NCBI GenBank assembly: GCA_041675865.1
Contig: JBAYTA010000060.1
Coordinates: 1-11,843 of the forward strand
From: DUVT01 sp041675865
GTDB lineage: Bacteria; Bacillota_I; Bacilli_A; ML615J-28; CAG-698
Direction of reading: 5' to 3'
Length of the DNA stretch: 11,843 nt
In this document: one piece after another, positions 1 through 6,079 of the stretch
Position numbering within the stretch: the stretch's first letter is position 1
Layout of the letters: every line of letters starts with the position of its first letter
Notes under the pieces: model-generated
Told to the model about the DNA's origin: nothing
Database searches by the model: none
Seen by the model: only the letters and a program-made list of their open reading frames with translations
Translations under genes and position numbers: made by a program

Positions 1-151
1 ATTCATTAGATAATCTAAAAGATTCTAATAAATAATTAAGATAAAGAACTACATCATCACTACCACTAGAGATAATAAATTTATTTCCTTTTAAATCATT
101 GTTGAAAACAACAACTTCGTGTTTTTCTTCATCAATTTCTACTTCTCTCAA
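1..151 (-). CDS. Unrecognised protein, N-terminal 50 residues (runs off the left edge)
   Basis: An open minus-strand frame runs from a TTG at 149-151 off the left edge of the window, giving 50 residues. The N-terminus is acidic (REVEIDEEKHEVVVF), followed by alternating hydrophobic stretches (KFIISSGSDDVVLYLNYLL) that suggest a small soluble alpha/beta domain. There is no signal peptide. TTG is chosen because AAAGGA lies about 8 bases upstream and no ATG occurs between the upstream in-frame stop (182-184) and this point; an ATT at 167-169 is a weaker alternative. It lies downstream of the terminator that closes the relQ operon and has its own candidate promoter, so it is probably a separate unit. 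I do not recognise the family and assign no function. Confidence 0.6.
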   Translation of the reverse strand, partial: MREVEIDEEKHEVVVFNNDLKGNKFIISSGSDDVVLYLNYLLESFRLSNE

Positions 152-207
152 TTTATATATCCTTTCAATAAAATATAGACCTTAATACATCAATCTTCAT
201 TATTTAC

Positions 208-236
208 ATTATATTACTTTAAGTTGTTAATTGTAA
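208..236 (-). promoter_or_regulatory. Candidate sigma-A promoter for the left-edge gene
   Basis: On the minus strand TTACAA (231-236) and TATAAT (208-213) are separated by 17 bases. The -10 is a perfect consensus and the -35 is weak. It starts just downstream of the terminator at 239-263 and would give a 5' leader of roughly 50 bases before the TTG start. AT-rich sequence makes chance matches likely. Confidence 0.4.
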
Positions 237-238
237 GA

Positions 239-263
239 AAAAGAGATCAAACCGATCTCTTTT
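239..263 (-). terminator. Intrinsic terminator closing the relQ-nadK-msrB-pyrophosphatase operon
   Basis: A perfect 10-bp stem (239-248 with 254-263, AAAAGAGATC/GATCTCTTTT) encloses a 5-base loop. On the minus strand it is followed by a T-run and lies only 7 bases beyond the TGA stop of the pyrophosphatase-like gene. Confidence 0.85.
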
Positions 264-270
264 CTAATTA

Positions 271-636
271 TCATAAAATTATTATACTCTTATAAAATTG
301 CTCTTGAAAATATGTTAATCGTTTAATTTCTGCTTCAGAGTATTTTTTATCATTAGCAGCCATTACCCACTTGTCTTCTACATCATTTAGTCTATGGATT
401 ATAGCTATTATTTTACCCGTAAATTGCTTTAGGGGATAATCTATACCTAGAATATAAACATCTTGCTCCTCACAATCTGGAGCAATTATACCCTCAATAT
501 AGCCATAATTAATCGGGTACTTAATATTTATCCTTTTGGGATGCTCACTTCCAATTGGCCTATCTATTGTAACAGTAAATATTTTTCCAATTATCTCTTC
601 TTTTCTTAAATCGGAGTTTAATTTTAAATCATTCAT
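271..636 (-). CDS. Short inorganic pyrophosphatase-like protein
   Basis: A 121-residue soluble protein resembling the core of family I soluble pyrophosphatases, which hydrolyse PPi to phosphate with Mg2+. Visible similarity: YPINYGYIEG (residues 40-49) corresponds to the family's NYGY strand, and D54-C-E-E-Q-D59 lies where the DxDPxD metal site is expected, with the middle Asp replaced by Glu and the Pro lost. A further acidic stretch (D85, E87, D88) precedes KWVMA. It is shorter than the usual ~170 residues. I recall similar ~115-residue proteins in clostridia and bacilli, also labelled pyrophosphatase. The ATG overlaps the msrB stop by 8 bases, so it is translationally coupled and last in the operon. 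Behind a (p)ppGpp synthetase, phosphate chemistry is plausible, but catalytic activity is unproven. Confidence 0.7.
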   Translation of the reverse strand: MNDLKLNSDLRKEEIIGKIFTVTIDRPIGSEHPKRINIKYPINYGYIEGIIAPDCEEQDVYILGIDYPLKQFTGKIIAIIHRLNDVEDKWVMAANDKKYSEAEIKRLTYFQEQFYKSIIIL

Positions 637-1078
637 TATTCACTCTTACTTGGTTAAACAACTTTTTATATTCACTATATCCTTCTTCATCTAATTTTTC
701 ATATGGTATAAATCTGAGTGAAGCTGAGTTAATACAATATCTTAATCCACCGCTTATAGTTGGTCCATCATTAAATACATGACCTAAATGAGCATCACTA
801 TCTTTGGAGCGAACTTCTGTTCTAATCATTCCAAAAGTATAATCGGCTACTTCATTTATATCCTCACCCTTAATTGGTTTAGAAAAACTTGGCCACCCAC
901 AATTAGAATGGAATTTATCTAAAGAAGTAAACAAAGGTGTACCATCTAAAATATCAACATATAAGCCTTCTTCAAAATGGTTCCAATATTCATTTTCAAA
1001 TGGTCTTTCTGTTGCTGATTCTAAAGTAACCTTTCTTTGTAAGGGTGTAAGTTTTTTGATATCTATTTTTCTTTTCAT
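629..1078 (-). CDS. msrB: Peptide-methionine (R)-S-oxide reductase MsrB
   Basis: A 149-residue cytosolic enzyme that reduces methionine-R-sulfoxide in proteins, normally recycled by thioredoxin. The SelR domain spans about residues 9-128. Key sites are the catalytic Cys115 in RYCINSASLRFIP, the probable resolving Cys60 in SNCGWPSF, and the DAHLGHVFNDGP motif (95-106). The two CxxC pairs that bind zinc in many MsrB proteins are absent (VDIL at 41-44), so this is a zinc-free form. I start it at the ATG 1076-1078, with GGTGAT (1083-1088) just upstream and one base after the nadK stop. The longer form from 1096 would add MQMVIK, overlap nadK by 17 bases and has a poorer ribosome site. It is the third gene of the operon and fits an oxidative-stress role beside NAD kinase. 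Confidence 0.95.
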   Translation of the reverse strand: MKRKIDIKKLTPLQRKVTLESATERPFENEYWNHFEEGLYVDILDGTPLFTSLDKFHSNCGWPSFSKPIKGEDINEVADYTFGMIRTEVRSKDSDAHLGHVFNDGPTISGGLRYCINSASLRFIPYEKLDEEGYSEYKKLFNQVRVNNE

Positions 1079-1079
1079 T

Positions 1080-1835
1080 TTAATCACCATTTGCAATAAA
1101 GGATCTTCTTACTTTATCAAAAAATTCTGTATCTTCCTTTTCAATAAATTTTACAGTTTGATCTGAAAGTTTTGCGGAAACATTATTTAAATGATTAAAA
1201 GCTAAAAACTTTCCATCAACACTAATATAAATATTTTCATTTTCCTCAAACCTTAATTCAATTTTAGAATGTTCTGATAATACTAAAGGACTTGATAAAC
1301 TTCTAAATACTCTATTATTAATTGGTGCAAATTCGGTTAGTTGGATAGCTTTTATTAAAGGATCTATAACACTACCACCTAAAGATTTATTATATGCTGT
1401 GCTTCCAGTAGGAGGTGATATTAATAAACCAGTTCCTCTAAATGTTTCAAAAAGTTTATCATTAATATAAACATCTATGTTTTGCGTATGAATTGGGTTG
1501 GTAATTGCAACATCATTAACCGCAATTCCGTTAAGTTCATATTGTTTACTTTTTAATGTATATTCAAGCAAATTATAAGAATTTAGTCTATACTCATTAT
1601 TTTTTATTAGTTTAATAATTTTATCAATCTCTTCAATTTTAAAATCAGTAAAAAATCCAAGTTTACCAGTATTTATTCCAACAAACTTAATATTCTCTAA
1701 ATTTGATTTATATTTATGAATAGCACCAATCATAGTACCATCACCACCAAAGGAAAAAACAATGTCTGGGTCATTATCATCTCTAATAAAAGGTATATCT
1801 AAATCATGAACTTTTCCAAAAATTGCATATTTCAT
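1080..1835 (-). CDS. nadK: NAD kinase
   Basis: A 251-residue cytosolic enzyme phosphorylating NAD to NADP with ATP, the only route to NADP. Diagnostic motifs: the GGDGT nucleotide loop (residues 30-34), GINTGKLGFFTD (53-64), N107-D108 (usually NE/ND) and the glycine-rich GTGLLISPPTGSTAYNKSLG (134-153) followed by GSVIDP. Its compact length matches the short Firmicute NAD kinases such as B. subtilis YjbN. The ATG at 1833-1835 lies 5 bases after the relQ stop, with GGTGAT upstream within the relQ 3' end. The same relQ-nadK pair occurs in Bacillus and many other Firmicutes. In this operon NADP supply may support the thioredoxin system that recycles MsrB; that link is inference. Confidence 0.96.
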   Translation of the reverse strand: MKYAIFGKVHDLDIPFIRDDNDPDIVFSFGGDGTMIGAIHKYKSNLENIKFVGINTGKLGFFTDFKIEEIDKIIKLIKNNEYRLNSYNLLEYTLKSKQYELNGIAVNDVAITNPIHTQNIDVYINDKLFETFRGTGLLISPPTGSTAYNKSLGGSVIDPLIKAIQLTEFAPINNRVFRSLSSPLVLSEHSKIELRFEENENIYISVDGKFLAFNHLNNVSAKLSDQTVKFIEKEDTEFFDKVRRSFIANGD

Positions 1836-1840
1836 TTACA

Positions 1841-2518
1841 TCACCACTTCTTTATACTACTTAAAAATAAATCTAATCCCTCTAATTCATATTCCTCATT
1901 GCGCATTTTATCAACATTTGTTTCTTCTACGGCAATTTGAATCCTAGACATTTCTTCATCTAACTGAGTAGTAACATCAGCGACTGTTAATAGTCTTTCT
2001 TGAATCTCTAAAGGTATTTGTCTAAAGTATTTATACTTTAATGAGTGTTCAATTGATGCCCATAAGTGCATTGCATGGGTTCTAATTTGAAACTCAATGT
2101 TAATCGGTATTTGTCCTTCCAATGTTTCAACATTATATTTAGCTATCAAATGCAGAGATCTATATCCACTTGGTTTAGGATTTTTTATATAGTCTTTAAC
2201 AATAAAAATATCTACATCTTTCCTTGTTTTTAATAATTCAAAGACTCTATAAACATCTTGTATATATTTACATGTAATCCTAATCCCTGCAATATCATAT
2301 ATTTCTTCTTTAATTCTACTGAAGTCGATATTCAATCTTTGCGCTTTTTCTAAGATACTAGAAACAGACTTTACTCTTCCAGAGACAATTTCAATTGGAC
2401 TAGAAGAATTTTTCAATATAAAATCTTTTCGCATCGATTCTAATTTAATAATAAACCCTCCAACAGCAAGCTCATATGGAAGTAAAAAACTTTTCCAATA
2501 AACACTTTCGTTAATCAT
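1841..2518 (-). CDS. relQ: Small alarmone synthetase RelQ-type, GTP pyrophosphokinase
   Basis: A 225-residue single-domain (p)ppGpp synthetase without the HD hydrolase, TGS or ACT domains of long Rel proteins. Synthetase motifs: SGRVKSVSSILEK (46-58), YDIAGIRIT (74-82) with the Mg2+ ligand D75, KDYIKNPKPSGYRSLHL (108-124), and IEFQIRTHAMHLWASIEH (141-158) with catalytic E142. The length and C-terminal helix match RelQ/YjbM, a homotetramer in B. subtilis. I start it at ATG 2516-2518, which has AGAAGGGA (2525-2532) six bases upstream. The upstream ATG 2564-2566 lacks a ribosome site and lies inside the likely promoter. It is first in an operon with nadK, msrB and the pyrophosphatase-like gene. 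RelP is the alternative subtype, but the nadK neighbour favours RelQ. Confidence 0.92.
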   Translation of the reverse strand: MINESVYWKSFLLPYELAVGGFIIKLESMRKDFILKNSSSPIEIVSGRVKSVSSILEKAQRLNIDFSRIKEEIYDIAGIRITCKYIQDVYRVFELLKTRKDVDIFIVKDYIKNPKPSGYRSLHLIAKYNVETLEGQIPINIEFQIRTHAMHLWASIEHSLKYKYFRQIPLEIQERLLTVADVTTQLDEEMSRIQIAVEETNVDKMRNEEYELEGLDLFLSSIKKW

Positions 2519-2556
2519 TTTATTTCCCTTCTTATTTATTATTTTCTTATAATTAT

Positions 2557-2585
2557 ATTTTACCATAAAATGTTTGTTTTTTTAA
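2557..2585 (-). promoter_or_regulatory. Candidate extended -10 promoter of the relQ operon
   Basis: On the minus strand TTAAAA (2580-2585), a 17-base spacer and TAAAAT (2557-2562) preceded by TGG form an extended -10 element. The same TGNTAAAAT pattern occurs before spx and oppB. Transcription would start about 30 bases upstream of the relQ ATG at 2518, which rules out the ATG at 2564-2566 as the start. Confidence 0.4.
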
Positions 2586-2630
2586 GGTATTTATTTAAAT
2601 ATTAATATAAAAATAAAAATATATTACTAC

Positions 2631-2658
2631 TTGCATTTTATGTAGATTTATGTATAAT
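2631..2658 (+). promoter_or_regulatory. Candidate sigma-A promoter of the CYTH gene
   Basis: TTGCAT (2631-2636) and a perfect TATAAT (2653-2658) are spaced by 16 bases, about 30 bases before the start codon at 2688. It diverges from the relQ promoter across about 45 bases of very AT-rich DNA. Confidence 0.5.
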
Positions 2659-2687
2659 ATAAAATAATAAAGCAAATGGAGGAAGAA

Positions 2688-3263
2688 ATGGACCAAAAAC
2701 ATAAATATCAATTTAAAACTCTCCTTACATTAGATGAATATATTAAATTACTAAAAAGATTTAGTGGATACGCATCAGATGTACAAACAAACCACTACTT
2801 CGACACTGCAAGATTTTCACTTAAAGCTTTAGATGCATCACTGCGAATACGCGAAAGAGAAAATTTGGAATTAACTTTCAAGCGTAAAAAAGGCTATGCT
2901 ATGCAGGAATTTACTATACCGGTTGACAGAGAATTCTTTGATGAATTAAAAGAAACCGGAGTATTACCAGAAATAGAAATTAAAAGTCAGTTAGCTTCCT
3001 TAATCGGAGATCAAAAGTTAACAAACTATATAAGTTTATCTACAACAAGAATTTACTTATCATATAAATCAGGAATTGTATTAATAGATAAAAGTGAATA
3101 TCTAAATACAATTGACTATGAATTATCTTTTTTAGTAAGCAATTATAATGAAGGAAAAAAGGAATTTATTCAATTAATAAGTGAGTTAGGGATCACTTAT
3201 ACCAAATCAGAAAAGAAAATAAAAAGAGCTTTAAAAGCATATAAAAAGTATATTAGCAGTTAA
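2688..3263 (+). CDS. yjbK: CYTH-domain protein, YjbK-like (triphosphate tunnel family)
   Basis: A 191-residue cytosolic protein of the CYTH/triphosphate tunnel family, whose members bind triphosphates or polyphosphate in a beta-barrel with metal ions. Visible motifs are HYFDT (35-39), LRIRER (51-56), LTFKRKKGYAMQEF (from 61) and DYELSF near residue 149. The family's first-strand ExExK signature reads K6-Y-Q8-F-K10, so both glutamates are replaced while the lysine stays. The start is the ATG at 2688-2690, because GGAGG at 2678-2682 is five bases upstream; that site overlaps the other in-frame ATG (2676), which cannot then use it. It is the only plus-strand gene here. In B. subtilis yjbK lies just upstream of relQ in the same direction; here it is inverted. 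Its substrate is unknown. Confidence 0.85.
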   Translation: MDQKHKYQFKTLLTLDEYIKLLKRFSGYASDVQTNHYFDTARFSLKALDASLRIRERENLELTFKRKKGYAMQEFTIPVDREFFDELKETGVLPEIEIKSQLASLIGDQKLTNYISLSTTRIYLSYKSGIVLIDKSEYLNTIDYELSFLVSNYNEGKKEFIQLISELGITYTKSEKKIKRALKAYKKYISS

Positions 3264-3307
3264 AGCATGTAGGAAATATTTGGTTAAAATAAATGAATAG
3301 ATTATTT

Positions 3308-3332
3308 AAAAAAGCACTTTAAGTGCTTTTTT
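3308..3332. terminator. Bidirectional terminator between the CYTH gene and spx
   Basis: The near-perfect palindrome AAAAAAGCACTT-T-AAGTGCTTTTTT gives a 10-bp stem with a TTTAA loop, and has a T-run on one side and an A-run on the other. It lies 45 bases after the CYTH stop and touches the spx TAA stop (3332-3334), so it can end both convergent transcripts. Confidence 0.85.
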
Positions 3333-3760
3333 TATTGTTGGACTTTAAGTCCTTTATGATACTCACAATTATCTGGATCGTCGCAATTCAAGCATTCTCT
3401 TTCTCTAATCTCTTGAGGTAAGAAAAGTTCAATATCATCGTCATTATAACCCACTTGAATTTCATAATCTGTAACGATAATCGGTCTTTTCAATACGCTA
3501 GGATTTGCAACAATAAAATCTATTAAATCATGAATTTTCATTTTTTCAATTTCTTGTCCCTTTTCCTTAAAGACATTCGATCTTGTGGAAATGATATCAT
3601 CAAAACCATTTTCACTGTTTATCAACATTTTAAATATATCATCTCTAGTCAACGGAGTTGTTAAGATATTTTTTTCAACATAATCAATATTATACTGCTT
3701 AAAGTATTTTTTAACTTTCCGACAAGACGAACAGCTTGGTGAAGTATATAATTTTATCAT
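3332..3760 (-). CDS. spx: Spx-family redox regulator with a Cys/His-rich C-terminal tail
   Basis: A 142-residue thioredoxin-fold protein of the ArsC/Spx family. Spx binds the alpha C-terminal domain of RNA polymerase and redirects transcription under disulfide stress. Residues match B. subtilis Spx position for position: the CxxC switch C10-C13, G52 in the alpha-binding loop (ENGFDDIISTRS) and R92 in KRPIIV, followed by QVGYNDDDIELFLP (102-115). ArsC reductases keep a different catalytic pattern, so Spx is preferred. After the conserved domain a tail carries C123-x2-C126-x5-C132-x2-H135, which B. subtilis Spx lacks as far as I recall; it could bind zinc. The start has AAAGGA seven bases upstream. 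It lies between the opp operon and the yjbK/relQ cluster, as in B. subtilis. MgsR-like paralogues are the alternative. Confidence 0.88.
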   Translation of the reverse strand: MIKLYTSPSCSSCRKVKKYFKQYNIDYVEKNILTTPLTRDDIFKMLINSENGFDDIISTRSNVFKEKGQEIEKMKIHDLIDFIVANPSVLKRPIIVTDYEIQVGYNDDDIELFLPQEIRERECLNCDDPDNCEYHKGLKVQQ

Positions 3761-3788
3761 AATACCATCCTTTCTTCTTATCGATATT

Positions 3789-3817
3789 ATTTTATCATTT
3801 TTTTCAAATTTTGTAAA
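3789..3817 (-). promoter_or_regulatory. Candidate extended -10 promoter of spx
   Basis: TTTACA (3812-3817), 17 bases, then TGA-TAAAAT (-10 at 3789-3794) on the minus strand. The TG one base before the -10 makes it an extended -10. It begins just after the T-run of the opp terminator and leaves a leader of about 20 bases before the spx ATG. Confidence 0.5.
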
Positions 3818-3834
3818 TATTTTTTTGAAAAATA

Positions 3835-3863
3835 AAGACGAGGTTATTTATTTACCTCGTCTT
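3835..3863 (-). terminator. Intrinsic terminator of the opp operon
   Basis: A perfect 10-bp stem (3835-3844 with 3854-3863, AAGACGAGGT/ACCTCGTCTT) encloses a 9-base loop and is followed on the minus strand by TTTATTTTT. It lies 19 bases past the stop of the small membrane protein gene, which supports that gene being the last one in the operon. Confidence 0.9.
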
Positions 3864-3882
3864 CTTCATTTAATCTAACGAA

Positions 3883-4083
3883 TTATCCTCTCATGAAGAA
3901 AAACCATATAAACAGTACAAATATTCCAATTACTATTAAAATCGCAGGAACTAAAACAGTTAATGCAGCTATATACATAGCCCACTTATCTTTTTTAGTT
4001 AATGGGTTCTCTTTAAGATTTTCCCTTATTTCTTGTTCTTCTTCTTTAGTAATTTCTTTTTTAAAGATTCTTTGTTTCTTCAT
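3883..4083 (-). CDS. Small single-span membrane protein at the end of the opp operon
   Basis: A 66-residue protein with a charged, helix-forming N-terminal half (residues 1-33, KKEITKEEEQEIRENLKEN) and one long hydrophobic segment (about 34-63) ending in MRG. By the positive-inside rule its charged half is probably cytoplasmic. The gene overlaps the 3' end of oppF by 23 bases and has no clear ribosome-binding site, so it probably depends on translational coupling. The strong terminator follows directly, placing it in the opp transcript. The soluble-then-membrane layout argues against a random frame. I do not recognise a family; an accessory or stabilising subunit for the transporter is one guess from position alone. 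Confidence 0.7.
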   Translation of the reverse strand: MKKQRIFKKEITKEEEQEIRENLKENPLTKKDKWAMYIAALTVLVPAILIVIGIFVLFIWFFFMRG

Positions 4084-6079
4084 AGAAATGACATGCTACA
4101 AAATGATTTGGTTCAACCTCTTCAAATGCAGGTACTTCCTTAGCACATTTTTCTCTAGCAAGTGGACATCTTGTTCTAAACTTACATCCTGATGGAGGGA
4201 AGATATTAGATGGGATATCACCTTCTAAGATAATTCTCTTTCTCTTATTTTGAGTAGTAGTTGGAATAGCAGATATAAGTGCTTTTGAATATGGATGTAA
4301 TGGACTCTCATATAAAGTATCCGCATCACATAATTCAACCATATTACCTAAGTACATTACCCCAATTCTATCACTAATATGTTTAATAACACTTAAGTCA
4401 TGGGAAATGAATAGATATGTTAAATCATCTTTTTCTTTTAGTTCTTCTAACAGATTTAAGATCTGTGATTGAATAGAAACATCAAGTGCACTTACAGATT
4501 CATCACAAACAACAAATTCAGGTTGTAATGCAAGGGCTCTTGCAATAACAATTCTTTGTCTTTGTCCACCAGAGAATTGGTGAGGGTAACGATGGATCAT
4601 GTAGTGGTCAAGACCACATTTTGCCATAGTTTCAATAACATACTCTTCTAATTCAGGGCTATTCTTCTTAAATAAATTATGTTCAACAACAGCTTCACTT
4701 ATTGCTTGCCCTACTGTCATTCTCGGATCTAATGATGAATATGGATCTTGGAAAATAATTTGTAATCTTTGACGAAGTTTACGCATCTCTTCTTTTCCAA
4801 CTTTTTCTAAGTTGATTGCATATTCACGATTGCCTTCCATTTTTTCTTGATATTTTGGATCTAAGCAACGTTCTGTTATAGGTTGAGGATTCTTAAAGTG
4901 ATAAGTTTCTAGTTCCGCTTTAACTGCTTTTTGTTCTGCTTTAAATTGTTCTATTTCTTTACTTAATACTTCAACCTTTTCTGCTTGTTCTTTAATTAAT
5001 AAATTTACATTATCAATTTCTTTCTTTAACTCTTCTACTCTTTGATTATCAGCAGCAGTTTTTAATTCGTTTTCAAATTTCACTAATCTTTTTTTATTTA
5101 AATCAATTCTTTGATTTAATGACTTAGTTAATCTTTCACGTTTAAATACTTGTCTGTGAGTTAATTCTTCTTTAAGCATCAATTTTGAAATCTCTTCAAT
5201 ATTTGCTTCTAAAATAAATTCACCAGCAGTTTCACTACCAATTCGTAAAGTACGAGATGCTTCTTTTTTAGCTTCTTTTGATTTGTACCTTAGGCTTGCT
5301 AATTTTTTCTCAAATTTTGAATCTGTAAAGGATTTTAATTTTTTTCTTAGGGAATCTATTTGTTTACGAACAACAATTACTTTCTTATAAGCTTTTGCTG
5401 TTCCACCATGAGGAATGTGTAACAATGAAATATAGTTTTCAATTGCAACATTGCCATCATAGTCAGATAAGAATTTTTCTACTCTATCTACTTCATCTTC
5501 CCATCTAATCCCTTTACCAACAGTTTCTACATCTGGATTAGCTTCACGATATTTTTCTGCTTCAGCTTTTAAAGTTTCTAAAGTTTCTTGAATAAATGAA
5601 TCTCTTAATTTAACTTTTTCAGCAATTTGAGATTCTATTGAATCTGATTTAGCTTTTAAATCATTTTTAACTTGTTTATGTTCTTCAGATTTAAGATACT
5701 CTAGAATTTCTTCTATATTCTTATCATATGCTAATGATTTATCAAAAAATCTTTTTGCTCGCATTTGTAGCTTTGGTAATGATTTTATATCTTTAATAAC
5801 ATATTTAGGATTTACTTCACGAAGTGGAACACCATAATACAGAGCACTACCACTTGTAGGTGGATAAAGTTGAAGAATAACTCTACCTAATGTAGATTTA
5901 CCACAACCACTTTCACCTACTAAACCTAAAGTTTCACCTTTAAAGATCGTTAAGGAAATATCTTCATTTGCTCTAACAAATAATTTTTGTCTTTGGAATA
6001 TATGTTTCTTCTTAAGTGGGAAAAATTTCTTTAACTTTCTAACCTCTAATAGAGGTTCTTTTTTTATTTTATCAGTCAT
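4061..6079 (-). CDS. oppF: Oligopeptide ABC transporter ATPase OppF with large coiled-coil insertion
   Basis: A 672-residue cytoplasmic ATPase subunit, about twice the usual 310-330. Order: Walker A GESGCGKS (55-62); an insertion from about 95 to 430; Q-loop IIFQDPYSSLDP (441-452); signature FSGGQRQR (502-509); Walker B FVVCDES with D526-E527; D-loop SALD; switch His560; then the oligopeptide-type C-terminal domain with a four-Cys motif (CKFRTRC...C...C). The nucleotide-binding core looks complete. The insert is rich in Lys and Glu and strongly helical, with heptad-like stretches around 240-275 and 320-392. I start it at ATG 6077-6079, six bases after AGAGAGGTG; the GTG at 6086-6088 is part of that ribosome site. 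It overlaps the oppD stop by 8 bases. Long insertions in OppF are, from memory, also seen in mycoplasmas. Confidence 0.95.
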   Translation of the reverse strand: MTDKIKKEPLLEVRKLKKFFPLKKKHIFQRQKLFVRANEDISLTIFKGETLGLVGESGCGKSTLGRVILQLYPPTSGSALYYGVPLREVNPKYVIKDIKSLPKLQMRAKRFFDKSLAYDKNIEEILEYLKSEEHKQVKNDLKAKSDSIESQIAEKVKLRDSFIQETLETLKAEAEKYREANPDVETVGKGIRWEDEVDRVEKFLSDYDGNVAIENYISLLHIPHGGTAKAYKKVIVVRKQIDSLRKKLKSFTDSKFEKKLASLRYKSKEAKKEASRTLRIGSETAGEFILEANIEEISKLMLKEELTHRQVFKRERLTKSLNQRIDLNKKRLVKFENELKTAADNQRVEELKKEIDNVNLLIKEQAEKVEVLSKEIEQFKAEQKAVKAELETYHFKNPQPITERCLDPKYQEKMEGNREYAINLEKVGKEEMRKLRQRLQIIFQDPYSSLDPRMTVGQAISEAVVEHNLFKKNSPELEEYVIETMAKCGLDHYMIHRYPHQFSGGQRQRIVIARALALQPEFVVCDESVSALDVSIQSQILNLLEELKEKDDLTYLFISHDLSVIKHISDRIGVMYLGNMVELCDADTLYESPLHPYSKALISAIPTTTQNKRKRIILEGDIPSNIFPPSGCKFRTRCPLAREKCAKEVPAFEEVEPNHFVACHFYEETKNL

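Noticed and set aside
2564..2566. Upstream ATG as the start of relQ
   Set aside because: It has no ribosome-binding site, overlaps the likely -10 region, and the added 16 residues (MVKYNYKKIINKKGNK) are not family-like.
3332..3760. Arsenate reductase (ArsC) for the Spx-like gene
   Set aside because: The CxxC at 10-13, G52, R92 and the RPI-QVGY-FLP pattern are those of Spx, not of ArsC.
3893..4192. Plus-strand open frame of 99 codons opposite the small membrane protein and oppF
   Set aside because: It is antisense to two supported minus-strand genes, has atypical composition and no supporting signals.
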